Assembly: GCF_000005825.2 (NCBI RefSeq)
Contig: NC_013791.2
Span: 1,922,001 to 1,986,000 of the forward strand
From: Alkalihalophilus pseudofirmus OF4
GTDB taxonomy: Bacteria > Bacillota > Bacilli > Bacillales > Bacillaceae_D
Direction: 5' to 3'
DNA: 64,000 nt
Both the position numbers and the translations under genes were made by a program. Every line of letters starts with the position of its first letter. The stretch's first letter is position 1. The notes under the pieces are model-generated. The model searched no databases. It was not told the origin of the DNA and was given only the letters and a program-made list of their open reading frames with translations. Below, in pieces: positions 7,687 through 16,363 of this stretch.

Positions 7687-9195
7687 TTAAAACCTGTAGT
7701 GAGCGCGTAAATTTGTCTTTAACACCTTCCCGCTTGCATTCCTTGGCAAGCTCTCGATACGTTCAATTTCTTTTGGCAGCTTATATGGAGCAAGTCTTTT
7801 TTTGCAGAAGTGCAGAATCTCTTCTTCTTCCAAATCAACCCCTTCTTTTAACACAACAAAGGCTTTTGGCACCTCTCCTAATACTTCGTCTGGAACACCG
7901 ACCACTGCGGCCTCAAGAAGCTCAGGTATTTCATACAATACCTCTTCCACTTCAACAGGATATACATTCTCCCCGCCGCGGATGATCATATCTTTTTTCC
8001 GGTCCACAATATAGAGAAGACCATCTTTATCCAAACGTCCAAGATCACCGCTGTAGAGCCAGCCATCTTTTATCGTCGCATTTGTGGCTTCTTCATTTTT
8101 TAAATAGCCTTTCATCACTTGAGGACCTTTGACAATAATTTCTCCTACTTCTCCAACAGGAACAGGTTCACCCATTTCATCGACAACACGAATTTCTGTT
8201 TGAGGTAGAGCTTCTCCTACAGAACCAACTTTACTAAGGGCATAATGGTCTTTTAAGGTCGAAGCTGCTGGGGAGTTCTCTGTTTGACCATATAAATTTT
8301 GTACTTTTATAGCAGGAAAGAGGGCTTTTACTTTCCTCACTAACTCATAAGGCATAGGTGCTGCCCCGTATGTGAATAACCGTAGATGAGATAAATCTAA
8401 AGTGGACATCTTAGGGGTATTAAGCAGGATGCTGTACATAGCTGGGACACCAAAGAAAATGGTTACCTTCTCCTTTTCCATCGTTTGAAGCGCTTGGTCA
8501 GGGGAGAAACCTTCTTCAATAATGATCGTTCCCCCTGCATAGATCACTGGTAAACTAAACACATTACTTGCTGCACAGTGAAAGAGAGGTGCGACAATAT
8601 GCATCCGGTCCTCACTTGTAATGTCCATCGCTTCCATCCATATGTTTGTAGAGGCTTCGATATTGGCTGCTGATAGCATGACGCCTTTAGGTTTTCCTGT
8701 AGTCCCTGAAGTGTAAAAAACAACGGCCGTTTCCTCACCTTGGTTATCATTTTTTTGAACAGAGAGCGCGGGCCCTCTTAAAATATCAGCTAATGAATGC
8801 TCATCCTTGCCAACGATGATCAGGTCATTCATTTTGGAAGTCGTCTCTTCTAACTCATCTACAACAGGTTTATAGCGTTCATCATAAATAAGAGCTTTAG
8901 CTTCAGAGTGAGTAAAGATATAGTCGATCTCAGCGGCAGTCAATTTCGTATTAACAGGTAAAATGGTAAAACCGCCAATCTGACAAGCGTAATAGCATAC
9001 TAGAAAATAATCGGTGTTTGGTAAATAAACAGCTATAAGATCTTCTTTTTGGTACCCTTTTGCTTGGAAGTATCCTGCTAAGTTTTTTGCTTGTTTATAA
9101 AACTCTGCGTACGTCGTCTCTCGGTTGTTGTACGTCGTAATCACTTTATTTGGGTTCTTCTCTGCGCATAAGGCTAATTTTTCTGATATGTTCAT
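7687..9195 (-). CDS. Acyl-CoA synthetase (AMP-forming), long-chain fatty acid type
   Basis: 502 residues, the usual length of short FadD-type ligases. It activates a carboxylic acid to acyl-AMP and then to acyl-CoA in the cytoplasm. Visible motifs are the P-loop-like YTSGTTGKPKGVMLS (about 168-182), LYGQTE (about 303-308), the hinge SGDLGRLDKDG (about 377-387), and the C-terminal lysine motif PRNASGKVLK with the catalytic Lys. The ATG follows GGGAGAGGGG. The gene stands alone, so the substrate (fatty, aromatic or other acid) cannot be fixed from context. Confidence 0.85.
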   Translation of the reverse strand: MNISEKLALCAEKNPNKVITTYNNRETTYAEFYKQAKNLAGYFQAKGYQKEDLIAVYLPNTDYFLVCYYACQIGGFTILPVNTKLTAAEIDYIFTHSEAKALIYDERYKPVVDELEETTSKMNDLIIVGKDEHSLADILRGPALSVQKNDNQGEETAVVFYTSGTTGKPKGVMLSAANIEASTNIWMEAMDITSEDRMHIVAPLFHCAASNVFSLPVIYAGGTIIIEEGFSPDQALQTMEKEKVTIFFGVPAMYSILLNTPKMSTLDLSHLRLFTYGAAPMPYELVRKVKALFPAIKVQNLYGQTENSPAASTLKDHYALSKVGSVGEALPQTEIRVVDEMGEPVPVGEVGEIIVKGPQVMKGYLKNEEATNATIKDGWLYSGDLGRLDKDGLLYIVDRKKDMIIRGGENVYPVEVEEVLYEIPELLEAAVVGVPDEVLGEVPKAFVVLKEGVDLEEEEILHFCKKRLAPYKLPKEIERIESLPRNASGKVLKTNLRAHYRF

Positions 9196-9364
9196 TATTT
9201 AACCCCTCTCCCTGTATGGTATAAAAGCTAATGGTTGAGCTACCGATTCTAAGATGCGTCGAATGGATATTATGGATTTTTTTAGTTCACTATAAATCTT
9301 CTATTTTTGCAGAGGTAATCCTTTATCCTCAGCCTCTTTTTTCCAAAACTTCGCCGTACAAATG

Positions 9365-9399
9365 CAAAGAACTTGAGGCTGCTCACCTCAAGTTCTTTA
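9365..9399 (-). terminator. Terminator of the mur recycling operon
   Basis: The arms AAGAACTTGAGG and CCTCAAGTTCTT enclose a 7-base loop and lie 12 bases after the namZ stop. A T-rich tail follows on the minus strand. Confidence 0.85.
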
Positions 9400-9408
9400 A
9401 CTACCCTT

Positions 9409-10674
9409 TTAATAGAGCAAGTATTTACTACGAACCTTGCTAAATGATCGCAATCCTTTCTCCCATTGCTTTGTCATGTCTTCCACCGAGCGTCCTTCTT
9501 CAATCCCTTTACGAATCCAACTGTTTCCGATGAGATTATCAAAAAATGAGATGCCTGCGCTGTTTTCTGCACGGAACTCAAAGTCTTCTGGGTACAGATC
9601 ATGGATCGTCTTCACGATATGAAGCCCTGTCTCGACTGGCTCAAATTGCTTTCGGTCAGTGATATGAAGTTGAATCCCATGTGATAGGCTGCCTGCGTGC
9701 TTAGAGAAGGTTGGTGTAAATGAAGCTGCTCTAAACGTGACACCCGGCAAGTTTAATTCATTTAATGTACTTGATAATTCATTTGCATCAATAAATGGGG
9801 CTCCAATGAATTCAAATGGTTTCGTTGTTCCACGGCCTTCTGATACATTCGTTCCTTCTATCAGAGCGGCACCTGGATACACGAGAACGGTATCTAATGT
9901 CGGCATATTCGGCGAAGGCAGCACAAATGGCAGCGGCGTCTCATCGTAGTACATCCCTCTCTTCCATCCATTCATTTCAACAACTGTCAATTCGGCTCCA
10001 ATGTCGAATTCTTCATTGAAAAGGTGAGCAAGCTCTCCTACCGTCATCCCGTGACGAAGCGGGATCGGGTAATTTCCAACAAACGTTGCGTATTTCATAT
10101 CAAGTACCGGACCCTCAACATCCACACCATTAAGCGGGTTTGGACGGTCGAGAACGATAAATGGAATGTCCTGCTCTTGGGCTGCTTCCATCGCATAGGC
10201 CATTGTGTAAATATAGGTATAGAATCGTGTACCTACATCCTGAATATCAAAAAGAAGTACATCAATATTTTCAAGCATTTCCGGTGTCGGTTTTCGTGTC
10301 GGACCATATAAACTGTATACTGGCAGACCTGTTTTATCATCAATATAGAACTCTACATAATCACCGGCCTGTGCATCTCCTCTTACCCCATGCTCCGGAC
10401 CGTAAAGCGCCGTCAATTCTGTATCCGGGTCTTCATGCAAGAGGTCGACAATGCTTGTAAGCTCTTGGTTTACCCCTGTCGGATTGGTAATAAGACCTAC
10501 TCGTTTACCTGCAATCAAGTCTTTTTCTTCTTCTACTAACACTTCTACCCCAAGAGCAAAGGCCTTCTCTTTTCCTTTTCCCTTGCCTTTCCCTTTTCCA
10601 TTATCAGCAAACACGACTGATAGCGAACTTAACGTTAGCGTTGCAACAAGTAATAGAATCAACCATTTTTTCAA
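9409..10674 (-). CDS. namZ: Secreted exo-beta-N-acetylmuramidase NamZ (DUF1343, GH171)
   Basis: 421 residues with a signal peptide (1-23, cut near VFA-DNG). A GKGKGKGKGK linker (about 26-36) leads into the DUF1343 domain: ITNPTGV, YGPEHGVRGDAQAG, FDIQDVGTRFYTYIYTM and LPSPNMPTLDT are all present. In B. subtilis NamZ releases terminal MurNAc from peptidoglycan fragments outside the cell after NagZ has removed GlcNAc. Here it is the last gene of the mur operon, 21 bases after nagZ. The glycine-lysine linker also occurs in NagZ and in the tail of the GH16 enzyme and may hold the enzyme at the anionic wall. Full length, no anomaly. Confidence 0.92.
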   Translation of the reverse strand: MKKWLILLLVATLTLSSLSVVFADNGKGKGKGKGKEKAFALGVEVLVEEEKDLIAGKRVGLITNPTGVNQELTSIVDLLHEDPDTELTALYGPEHGVRGDAQAGDYVEFYIDDKTGLPVYSLYGPTRKPTPEMLENIDVLLFDIQDVGTRFYTYIYTMAYAMEAAQEQDIPFIVLDRPNPLNGVDVEGPVLDMKYATFVGNYPIPLRHGMTVGELAHLFNEEFDIGAELTVVEMNGWKRGMYYDETPLPFVLPSPNMPTLDTVLVYPGAALIEGTNVSEGRGTTKPFEFIGAPFIDANELSSTLNELNLPGVTFRAASFTPTFSKHAGSLSHGIQLHITDRKQFEPVETGLHIVKTIHDLYPEDFEFRAENSAGISFFDNLIGNSWIRKGIEEGRSVEDMTKQWEKGLRSFSKVRSKYLLY

Positions 10675-10695
10675 CCTGATCCCTCCGTTTTATGC

Positions 10696-12801
10696 TTAAT
10701 AGTTCAAATAGTGGCCAAAGTTATAAAGCACTCCATTTTCATCATCTTGAATAGTAACAGGTAGCTGCCCAGTCGGTTGATTTTCTCCAAAGATGGTCGC
10801 AGCTGTTGCCTGAAAGCTTGCTGCTCTAAATCCATATTGCGTAAGGTAGGCATCCACTTCCGGATAAGCCATAATGTCATACGGATTACGGATTCCTACT
10901 GCAACAACTGGTGCCTCTGTTTCATTTATGACCGTATGAACAAGCTGCATTTGAGGGCTGTTTGGCAGACGATCATTGACTCCGGCTGTTGCGGTACCGA
11001 CAATAACAGTACTTGCAGCTTTTACTTTTTCAAGCTGCGCAGGAGTTAATGTAAAATCTGCCGCTACTTCAATGATTTCTGCTTGTTCATGATGCGATTT
11101 AATTGCAGCGCCTAATTCGTTAATATAGCTTCTGCCTACAACGACTAATGAATCACTTGCCTCAGGGCTTAGCGGCAGCACATCTTCATTTTTAATCAAA
11201 GTAATCGATTTGTCCGCTGCTTCTTTTTCGATTTCTTTATGTTCATTCGACCCTACCACTTGTTTGGCCTGCTCTATTTTTTCTTCCACCGATAAAGGCG
11301 TTTCTTCAAGGATTACACCTCGTTTTAGTTTTAAAGCGAGAATACGTTCTACTGATTCTTCAATCCGTTCAACTGTCAGCTTTCCTGCTTCAACTGCTTC
11401 TAACAAGCCATTTCTCACTTCACTCAGTCCGACAGGCATCAAAATAATATCAGATCCCGCTTGAACGGCACGCACAGCTGCATCTACTGGGCCGAAATGA
11501 TCCGCTATCGCAAGCATATTGAGGGCATCTGTTGTAATCACTCCATCAAAGCCCATGTCCTCCCGCATAAGTTCAGTTAATACTTTATAGGAAAGGGTCG
11601 CTGGTATCGCAATTTCTTCTCCTGTTTTTTGAGAGATCACTTTTGTATCATCAATGTTTGGGAACGTGACATGAGCTGTCATGATCGCATCAATTCCAGC
11701 ATCCATCGCTTGTTGAAACGGATACAGCTCTACCTCTCTTAAACGCTCGATATCATGCGGGACTTCTGGCAACCCTAAATGAGAATCCACAGCCGTATCA
11801 CCATGACCTGGGAAATGTTTAGCTGTACCTGCTACTCCGCTTGATTGAAGACCGTGAGTGTAAGCTACACCCATGTCTGCGACAAGCTTCGGATCTTCTC
11901 CAAACGAACGCACACCAATGACCGGGTTATCAGGGTTGTTGTTCACATCCATCACAGGGGCAAAGTTCATATTAATCCCAAGTGAATGCAGCTCGCTTCC
12001 AATGACTCTACCAACATTTTCGGCAAGCTCAGGTGAGCGCGTTGCACCAAGTGCCATATTTCCTGGCATATCGGTTCCTGATTGCAGTCTTGTCACTATG
12101 CCGCCTTCTTGGTCAATCGTCATTAATAGACCAAACTTCTCACTTGCTGCTTGATAGTCCGCAACGAGCTTCGTTGTCTGCTCAGTTGTCACCACATTTT
12201 CACGGAATAAAATGACTCCGCCTAAATGATAGTCTTTCACTAATTGCTCGATCTCTGGAAGCATCTCTTCTACATTTGCTCCATTATATGTTCGGAAATC
12301 AGGCATAAGCAATTGACCAATCTTCTCTTCCATTGTCATTTGACTAATCGCATGATCGATCAGGTTGTAGCGGTTTCCGGATTCTTTTTCGATCTTAACT
12401 TTTGATGCTGGTTTTCCTTTTCCTTTGTTTGGCTCTGGTTTAACACTAAAGGCAATTCGGTCTGTATATTCACCATTTGTCACGCTAATAAATGTTTTAC
12501 CATTTTGCCCAGTTAAGTGCACATTTCCATCCTGATTAACATCAGCCACATTTTTATTAGAAGACTTCCATTCCAACCCTTCTGTGACAAGAAGGAACTT
12601 CCCGTCTTGATAGACATTCAGGGCGTTTAACTGAAAGGCGTTTTCTAAATCATTTATATCTGCTTGCGGCATATTTTGATAGATGACAAGATCTTTAAGC
12701 GAGTTATCAGCGAGTACGGACCTTGGTTGAAAGCTTGTTAGGAGTAAGGCCGTGATTAACATACATACCAAACCGAGACTAATTAGTTGTTTCATTCTCA
12801 T
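10696..12801 (-). CDS. nagZ: Secreted beta-N-acetylglucosaminidase NagZ (GH3)
   Basis: 701 residues. A signal peptide (1-31) is followed by an N-terminal extension of about 100 residues that resembles a bacterial Ig-like domain, a GKGKPASK linker and the GH3 catalytic barrel. The NagZ His-Asp motif KHFPGHGDTAVDSHLGLP lies at about 327-344, and the catalytic Asp sits in ITTDALNM (about 425). A C-terminal alpha/beta domain follows, as in B. subtilis NagZ. It removes GlcNAc from muropeptides outside the cell. It lies between mupG and namZ with short spacers. The extra N-terminal domain is longer than usual for the family, and I infer substrate or wall binding. Confidence 0.92.
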   Translation of the reverse strand: MRMKQLISLGLVCMLITALLLTSFQPRSVLADNSLKDLVIYQNMPQADINDLENAFQLNALNVYQDGKFLLVTEGLEWKSSNKNVADVNQDGNVHLTGQNGKTFISVTNGEYTDRIAFSVKPEPNKGKGKPASKVKIEKESGNRYNLIDHAISQMTMEEKIGQLLMPDFRTYNGANVEEMLPEIEQLVKDYHLGGVILFRENVVTTEQTTKLVADYQAASEKFGLLMTIDQEGGIVTRLQSGTDMPGNMALGATRSPELAENVGRVIGSELHSLGINMNFAPVMDVNNNPDNPVIGVRSFGEDPKLVADMGVAYTHGLQSSGVAGTAKHFPGHGDTAVDSHLGLPEVPHDIERLREVELYPFQQAMDAGIDAIMTAHVTFPNIDDTKVISQKTGEEIAIPATLSYKVLTELMREDMGFDGVITTDALNMLAIADHFGPVDAAVRAVQAGSDIILMPVGLSEVRNGLLEAVEAGKLTVERIEESVERILALKLKRGVILEETPLSVEEKIEQAKQVVGSNEHKEIEKEAADKSITLIKNEDVLPLSPEASDSLVVVGRSYINELGAAIKSHHEQAEIIEVAADFTLTPAQLEKVKAASTVIVGTATAGVNDRLPNSPQMQLVHTVINETEAPVVAVGIRNPYDIMAYPEVDAYLTQYGFRAASFQATAATIFGENQPTGQLPVTIQDDENGVLYNFGHYLNY

Positions 12802-12817
12802 CCCCCATTACCATTAT

Positions 12818-13909
12818 TTAAATAAGCTGCTCATTTACTTCATTTAATATAAACGCTTCTCCAGGTTGCAGCTGATCTAGTAAAGGCTCGTCCTGATTGA
12901 TCACATGTCCTATCACATTTACGCCCGGCTGCGGGGCTAATGACGTTTTCGTTAGTTGAAGCTCCCCTTCATACCTGCCGTTTGTTCCATTATCAATTGT
13001 GATCGTGCCCCTTGGCCGCGCGTGGCAGCGCTCGGGTAAAACGTTTATGTTATTTTCTTGGACATAAATTCTCGCATTTTGTGACCTGATCACATCTCTT
13101 GCTGCATCCATTCTCTGAGTATGAGTTTGATTGACTATTGCTTTTACCTCTTCATTCATTGGGTAAAGATGTGTACGAAAGGTCAGTATGCCTTGATCAT
13201 ACCGTTTAAATGCATGAATGGTAGACTCAGATAGATCTGGATCTCCTATAAGTACTTTATCGATTTTTCCTAATCTCCAAAGCTCGATTGCCGCAGTAAA
13301 AGGAGAAGTATCGCGGTGCTTTTCTAATGTGGGCAACCCTTTGTATAGTGGTCCTCGTCTTTTAGCATCCCCAGGAACAAATGCTGCCATCATAATCCCG
13401 TAGTGACGCAGCTGTTCATTTTTTTGAATAAAGGCCTCTTTATCTAACCCTGTTTCAGGACGTGGATAATAGTTGTGCCAGGCTTCTACATTTTGTGTGA
13501 CGAGCCCTTTTTTTATTAAGTTATGGATCGCTTCTGCAGTCAGGGTGCTGGCATTTAAGACGATTTTCATTTTTTGCGACAAGGAAACGATGATGTCTGA
13601 ATCTATGCCGTAATCGATACGCAAGCCTGAAATGCCCCATTCGATTAGTTCATCTGCCTGTTCAAATGAATATCCTAAGTGGCCTAATGATGCAGGGGAG
13701 ATGTCTGCAACCAAATCTAAAGATAAATCTGATGTTAATTGTGCCAGCTGCTGAAGCTGCTCTTTATACACTGTTGGATCGTCTTCTGGAATATGAAGAG
13801 AAGTAAAAACAGTTTGAAACCCAGCTTCTTTCATTTTCACTAAATAGTTTTTCAGTTCAGAATATGTCTGCTGTCCTAGATAGACAGAAAATCCTCGCAT
13901 GTCTCTCAC
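12818..13909 (-). CDS. mupG: 6-phospho-N-acetylmuramidase MupG (DUF871)
   Basis: 363 residues, the usual DUF871 length. An N-terminal TIM barrel (MRGFSVYLGQQ, then LHIPEDD) is followed by a C-terminal cyclophilin-like beta domain (about 245-363). The S. aureus member MupG splits MurNAc-6P-GlcNAc in the cytoplasm into MurNAc-6P and GlcNAc. Position supports this: murP, which phosphorylates the incoming sugar, lies upstream, and nagZ lies downstream. The ATG follows AAAAGGAGGTGAG. B. subtilis has no MupG in its mur operon, so the gene set here is a hybrid. No signal peptide, consistent with a cytoplasmic role. Confidence 0.88.
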   Translation of the reverse strand: MRDMRGFSVYLGQQTYSELKNYLVKMKEAGFQTVFTSLHIPEDDPTVYKEQLQQLAQLTSDLSLDLVADISPASLGHLGYSFEQADELIEWGISGLRIDYGIDSDIIVSLSQKMKIVLNASTLTAEAIHNLIKKGLVTQNVEAWHNYYPRPETGLDKEAFIQKNEQLRHYGIMMAAFVPGDAKRRGPLYKGLPTLEKHRDTSPFTAAIELWRLGKIDKVLIGDPDLSESTIHAFKRYDQGILTFRTHLYPMNEEVKAIVNQTHTQRMDAARDVIRSQNARIYVQENNINVLPERCHARPRGTITIDNGTNGRYEGELQLTKTSLAPQPGVNVIGHVINQDEPLLDQLQPGEAFILNEVNEQLI

Positions 13910-13926
13910 CTCCTTTTCGTAATGAA

Positions 13927-13956
13927 GGGCGTCTCATCTTGATTCATGAGACACCC
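13927..13956 (-). terminator. Intra-operon hairpin between murP and mupG
   Basis: The arms GGGCGTCTCAT and ATGAGACACCC (one mismatch) enclose an 8-base loop in the 54-base gap. The tail on the minus strand is only partly T-rich (CTTCATTA). It may be an attenuator or an RNA-stabilising hairpin that splits the operon into murRQP and mupG-nagZ-namZ segments. Confidence 0.65.
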
Positions 13957-13963
13957 ATGTCGA

Positions 13964-15316
13964 TTATTGCAAGTTTTTCGCCATTTCCTCTTTGTAGCCA
14001 AACAGGTACGTAAAGATGAAGCCAAATGTATAGGCAATCACAAGTCCTGAGAAGTAGAGTAAATATTTATTATCAGCAATCAGCGGGATAAGTGACAGCC
14101 CAGAGACCCCAATCCCAAGTGAAGCGGTTTGCATAACAGCTTGAAACGCTCCGCCAACAGCTGCTCCTAGACAGGCGGTGATAAATGGACGTCCGAGCGG
14201 CAGTGTGACCCCGTATAAGAGCGGCTCGCCAATCCCAAGGAAACCAACGGGAAGTGCACCTTTTACGGTATTTTTTAAGCGCTCGCTCTTCGTTTTGACG
14301 AATACGGCAATCGCAGCCCCGACTTGGCCTGCTCCGGCCATCGCTAAAATGGTTAACAGCGGTGTGACGCCAATGGTGTTAATAAATTCTAAGTGTACTG
14401 GTGTTAAGCCATGGTGCATTCCAACCATAACGAGTGGCAGGAAGGTTCCTGCTAAAATGGCCCCTGCAAATGCTCCGCCAACATCTAATACGGCGTGCAG
14501 GCCTGTCGTAATGCCATCTGATAAAAGACTTCCAATCGGCTGGAGTACTACAATTGTTAATATTCCGACAATTAATACCGTTAAAAATGGCGTTAAAATA
14601 ATATCTAATGAAGACAGTACGCCTTTTCGAATGAATTTTTCTACGTTTGCCATCACCCAGCCGGCTAAAATGATCGCAAACAATCCCCCTTGGCCGGGTA
14701 TGAGCTGTTCGCCGAAGAGAGTGATGTCGGCTAGAGCTGGGTTGATAATGAGAATACCAGCAATGGCCCCAAGTGCCGGTGTTCCGCCAAATTCCTTTGC
14801 TGTGTTCCAACCAACCAAAATGCCCAAGTATGTGAAAATCCCGCTCCCGATGACTAGTAAGATTTGTAGCCACGTTGTCTCAGGATCAACGCCGGCATTT
14901 CGGGCAAAGTTAGCTCCGCCGTTTATCAATCCTGATGCGACTAGTGCGGGAATAAGCGGAATAAAAATATTTCCGATTCGTTTTAAAAAGCTCTTGATCG
15001 GTGTTCGTTTCACTTGCTGCTTGTTTGATTGATTCTGCCCTTCGCCCTCATCCACACTGCCTAGCGAATGGCCTGTTATTTGACAAAGCTCCGCTGTTAC
15101 TTTGTTAACCGTACCTGGACCGACGACAATTTGAAGCGTTTCATCATCAACTACACCCATGACGCCTGGAAGTTTCTTTAGCTCTTCCATTTGAACCTTT
15201 GAATGATCCCTTACATCTAGGCGTACCCTTGTCATACAATGAGTGATGCTCTTAATGTTTTCCTTGCCGCCAACGAGATCTGCTATCCCCTGTGCGATCA
15301 TCGTTTCTTTTTTCAT
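13964..15316 (-). CDS. murP: PTS EIIBC component for N-acetylmuramic acid, MurP
   Basis: 450 residues. The N-terminal EIIB domain has its phosphorylated Cys in ITHCMTRVRLDV (Cys27). A Gln/Lys linker precedes the EIIC membrane domain (about 105-445), with the GIGEPLLYGV motif of the glucose/sucrose family. There is no EIIA domain, so it depends on a separate glucose-type EIIA, as MurP does. It imports MurNAc (or MurNAc-GlcNAc) as the 6-phosphate. The stop of murQ lies 15 bases upstream and mupG follows, which fixes the sugar better than the sequence alone does. Confidence 0.9.
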   Translation of the reverse strand: MKKETMIAQGIADLVGGKENIKSITHCMTRVRLDVRDHSKVQMEELKKLPGVMGVVDDETLQIVVGPGTVNKVTAELCQITGHSLGSVDEGEGQNQSNKQQVKRTPIKSFLKRIGNIFIPLIPALVASGLINGGANFARNAGVDPETTWLQILLVIGSGIFTYLGILVGWNTAKEFGGTPALGAIAGILIINPALADITLFGEQLIPGQGGLFAIILAGWVMANVEKFIRKGVLSSLDIILTPFLTVLIVGILTIVVLQPIGSLLSDGITTGLHAVLDVGGAFAGAILAGTFLPLVMVGMHHGLTPVHLEFINTIGVTPLLTILAMAGAGQVGAAIAVFVKTKSERLKNTVKGALPVGFLGIGEPLLYGVTLPLGRPFITACLGAAVGGAFQAVMQTASLGIGVSGLSLIPLIADNKYLLYFSGLVIAYTFGFIFTYLFGYKEEMAKNLQ

Positions 15317-15330
15317 TGATTACTCCCCCT

Positions 15331-16227
15331 TTACGAAGTGATGGAAATCGCTTCTTTTACAAACCCTTGAGCCTTTTCTAGCCGGCTTTTCGCTTCTTCA
15401 TAAGAAACGTCTGCTAAGATCATCACAATTGCAGGCTTTACTTGCTGTTTTGCTTTCTGAAAAGCGTCTTCTGCCGTCAACTCATTTACCCCAGTTGCTT
15501 GAACAATGATTTGAATCGCTCTTGCTACTAGCTTTTCATTCGTTGGCTGCACATCGACCATTAAATTATTGTATGCTTTTCCTAAGCCAATCATTGTGGC
15601 GGTCGAGATCATGTTTAGGACCAGCTTTTGGGCGGTCCCTGCTTTAAGCCGGGTAGATCCAGTAAGAACTTCACTGCCGGTTACGACTTCGATTGGACAA
15701 TCGGCCCACTTGCTGATTTCTGCGTCTTGATTGCAAGAGATGCTGCCTGTATGCGCCCCTTTTTCTTTTGCATATTTAAGAGCACCAATCACATACGGTG
15801 TACGGCCGCTCGCAGCAATACCAACAACTACATCTTTTTCTGTCAGCTTGATTTCCGCTAAGTCAGCTCCGCCTAATTCTAGTGAATCTTCAGCTCCTTC
15901 AACCGCTTTTGTAAAAGCCTTCTCGCCTCCAGCAATGAGCCCAACGACCATAGCCGGGTCTGTTCCAAAAGTTGGCGGACACTCGACTGCATCTAATACA
16001 CCTAATCGTCCGCTCGTACCGGCCCCTGCATAGATTACTCGCCCCCCATTTTTTAAAGCACTAATCGTTTGTTCTACTAATTTTGCAATTTCGGGGATTG
16101 CTTTTTTGACAGCAAGAGGCACTTCAGCATCCTCTGCATTCATAACCGTCAAAATCTCTTGAGAGGACATCTCATCCATTCTCATCGTTTTGTTATTTCT
16201 ACCTTCCGTTGATAAATTGTCCAGCAT
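15331..16227 (-). CDS. murQ: N-acetylmuramic acid 6-phosphate etherase MurQ
   Basis: 298 residues, the usual length. It cleaves the lactyl ether of MurNAc-6P to give GlcNAc-6P and D-lactate in the cytoplasm. The SIS domain shows AGAGTSGRLGVLDAVECPP and the GxxASGRTPYV motif (about 132-142). A C-terminal helical segment (LTAEDAF, then VSYEEAKSRLEKA) forms the family lid. The ATG follows AAGGAG. The 136-base gap to murR contains a perfect palindrome that may be the MurR operator, so murQ onwards may have its own regulated start. Confidence 0.95.
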   Translation of the reverse strand: MLDNLSTEGRNNKTMRMDEMSSQEILTVMNAEDAEVPLAVKKAIPEIAKLVEQTISALKNGGRVIYAGAGTSGRLGVLDAVECPPTFGTDPAMVVGLIAGGEKAFTKAVEGAEDSLELGGADLAEIKLTEKDVVVGIAASGRTPYVIGALKYAKEKGAHTGSISCNQDAEISKWADCPIEVVTGSEVLTGSTRLKAGTAQKLVLNMISTATMIGLGKAYNNLMVDVQPTNEKLVARAIQIIVQATGVNELTAEDAFQKAKQQVKPAIVMILADVSYEEAKSRLEKAQGFVKEAISITS

Positions 16228-16309
16228 ACCTACCCAGCTCCTTGGATGAACAGCTAATGCGTCCGCTTAGCATGTTAAAATTAAAATTCTAAATTTATTT
16301 ATCTTTCTC

Positions 16310-16324
16310 TGAAATTAAATTTCA
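16310..16324. promoter_or_regulatory. Palindrome between murR and murQ, candidate MurR operator
   Basis: TGAAATT-A-AATTTCA is a perfect 15-base palindrome 83 bases before the murQ start. RpiR-family regulators are known to bind AT-rich palindromes with GAAA/TTTC half-sites. MurR is encoded directly upstream, so it is the natural candidate ligand. Binding is inferred. Confidence 0.6.
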
Positions 16325-16363
16325 ACAAAGACATTAAAAATCCTCCTTTTTTCTTCAAACTTT

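Noticed and set aside
7632-7985. 117-codon frame on the + strand opposite the acyl-CoA synthetase end
   Set aside because: It overlaps the terminator and is antisense to the ligase C-terminal domain.
14178-15032. 284-codon open frame on the + strand opposite murP
   Set aside because: It lies fully antisense to a well-supported EIIBC gene, its codons mirror the membrane spans of murP, and it has no RBS or family motif.
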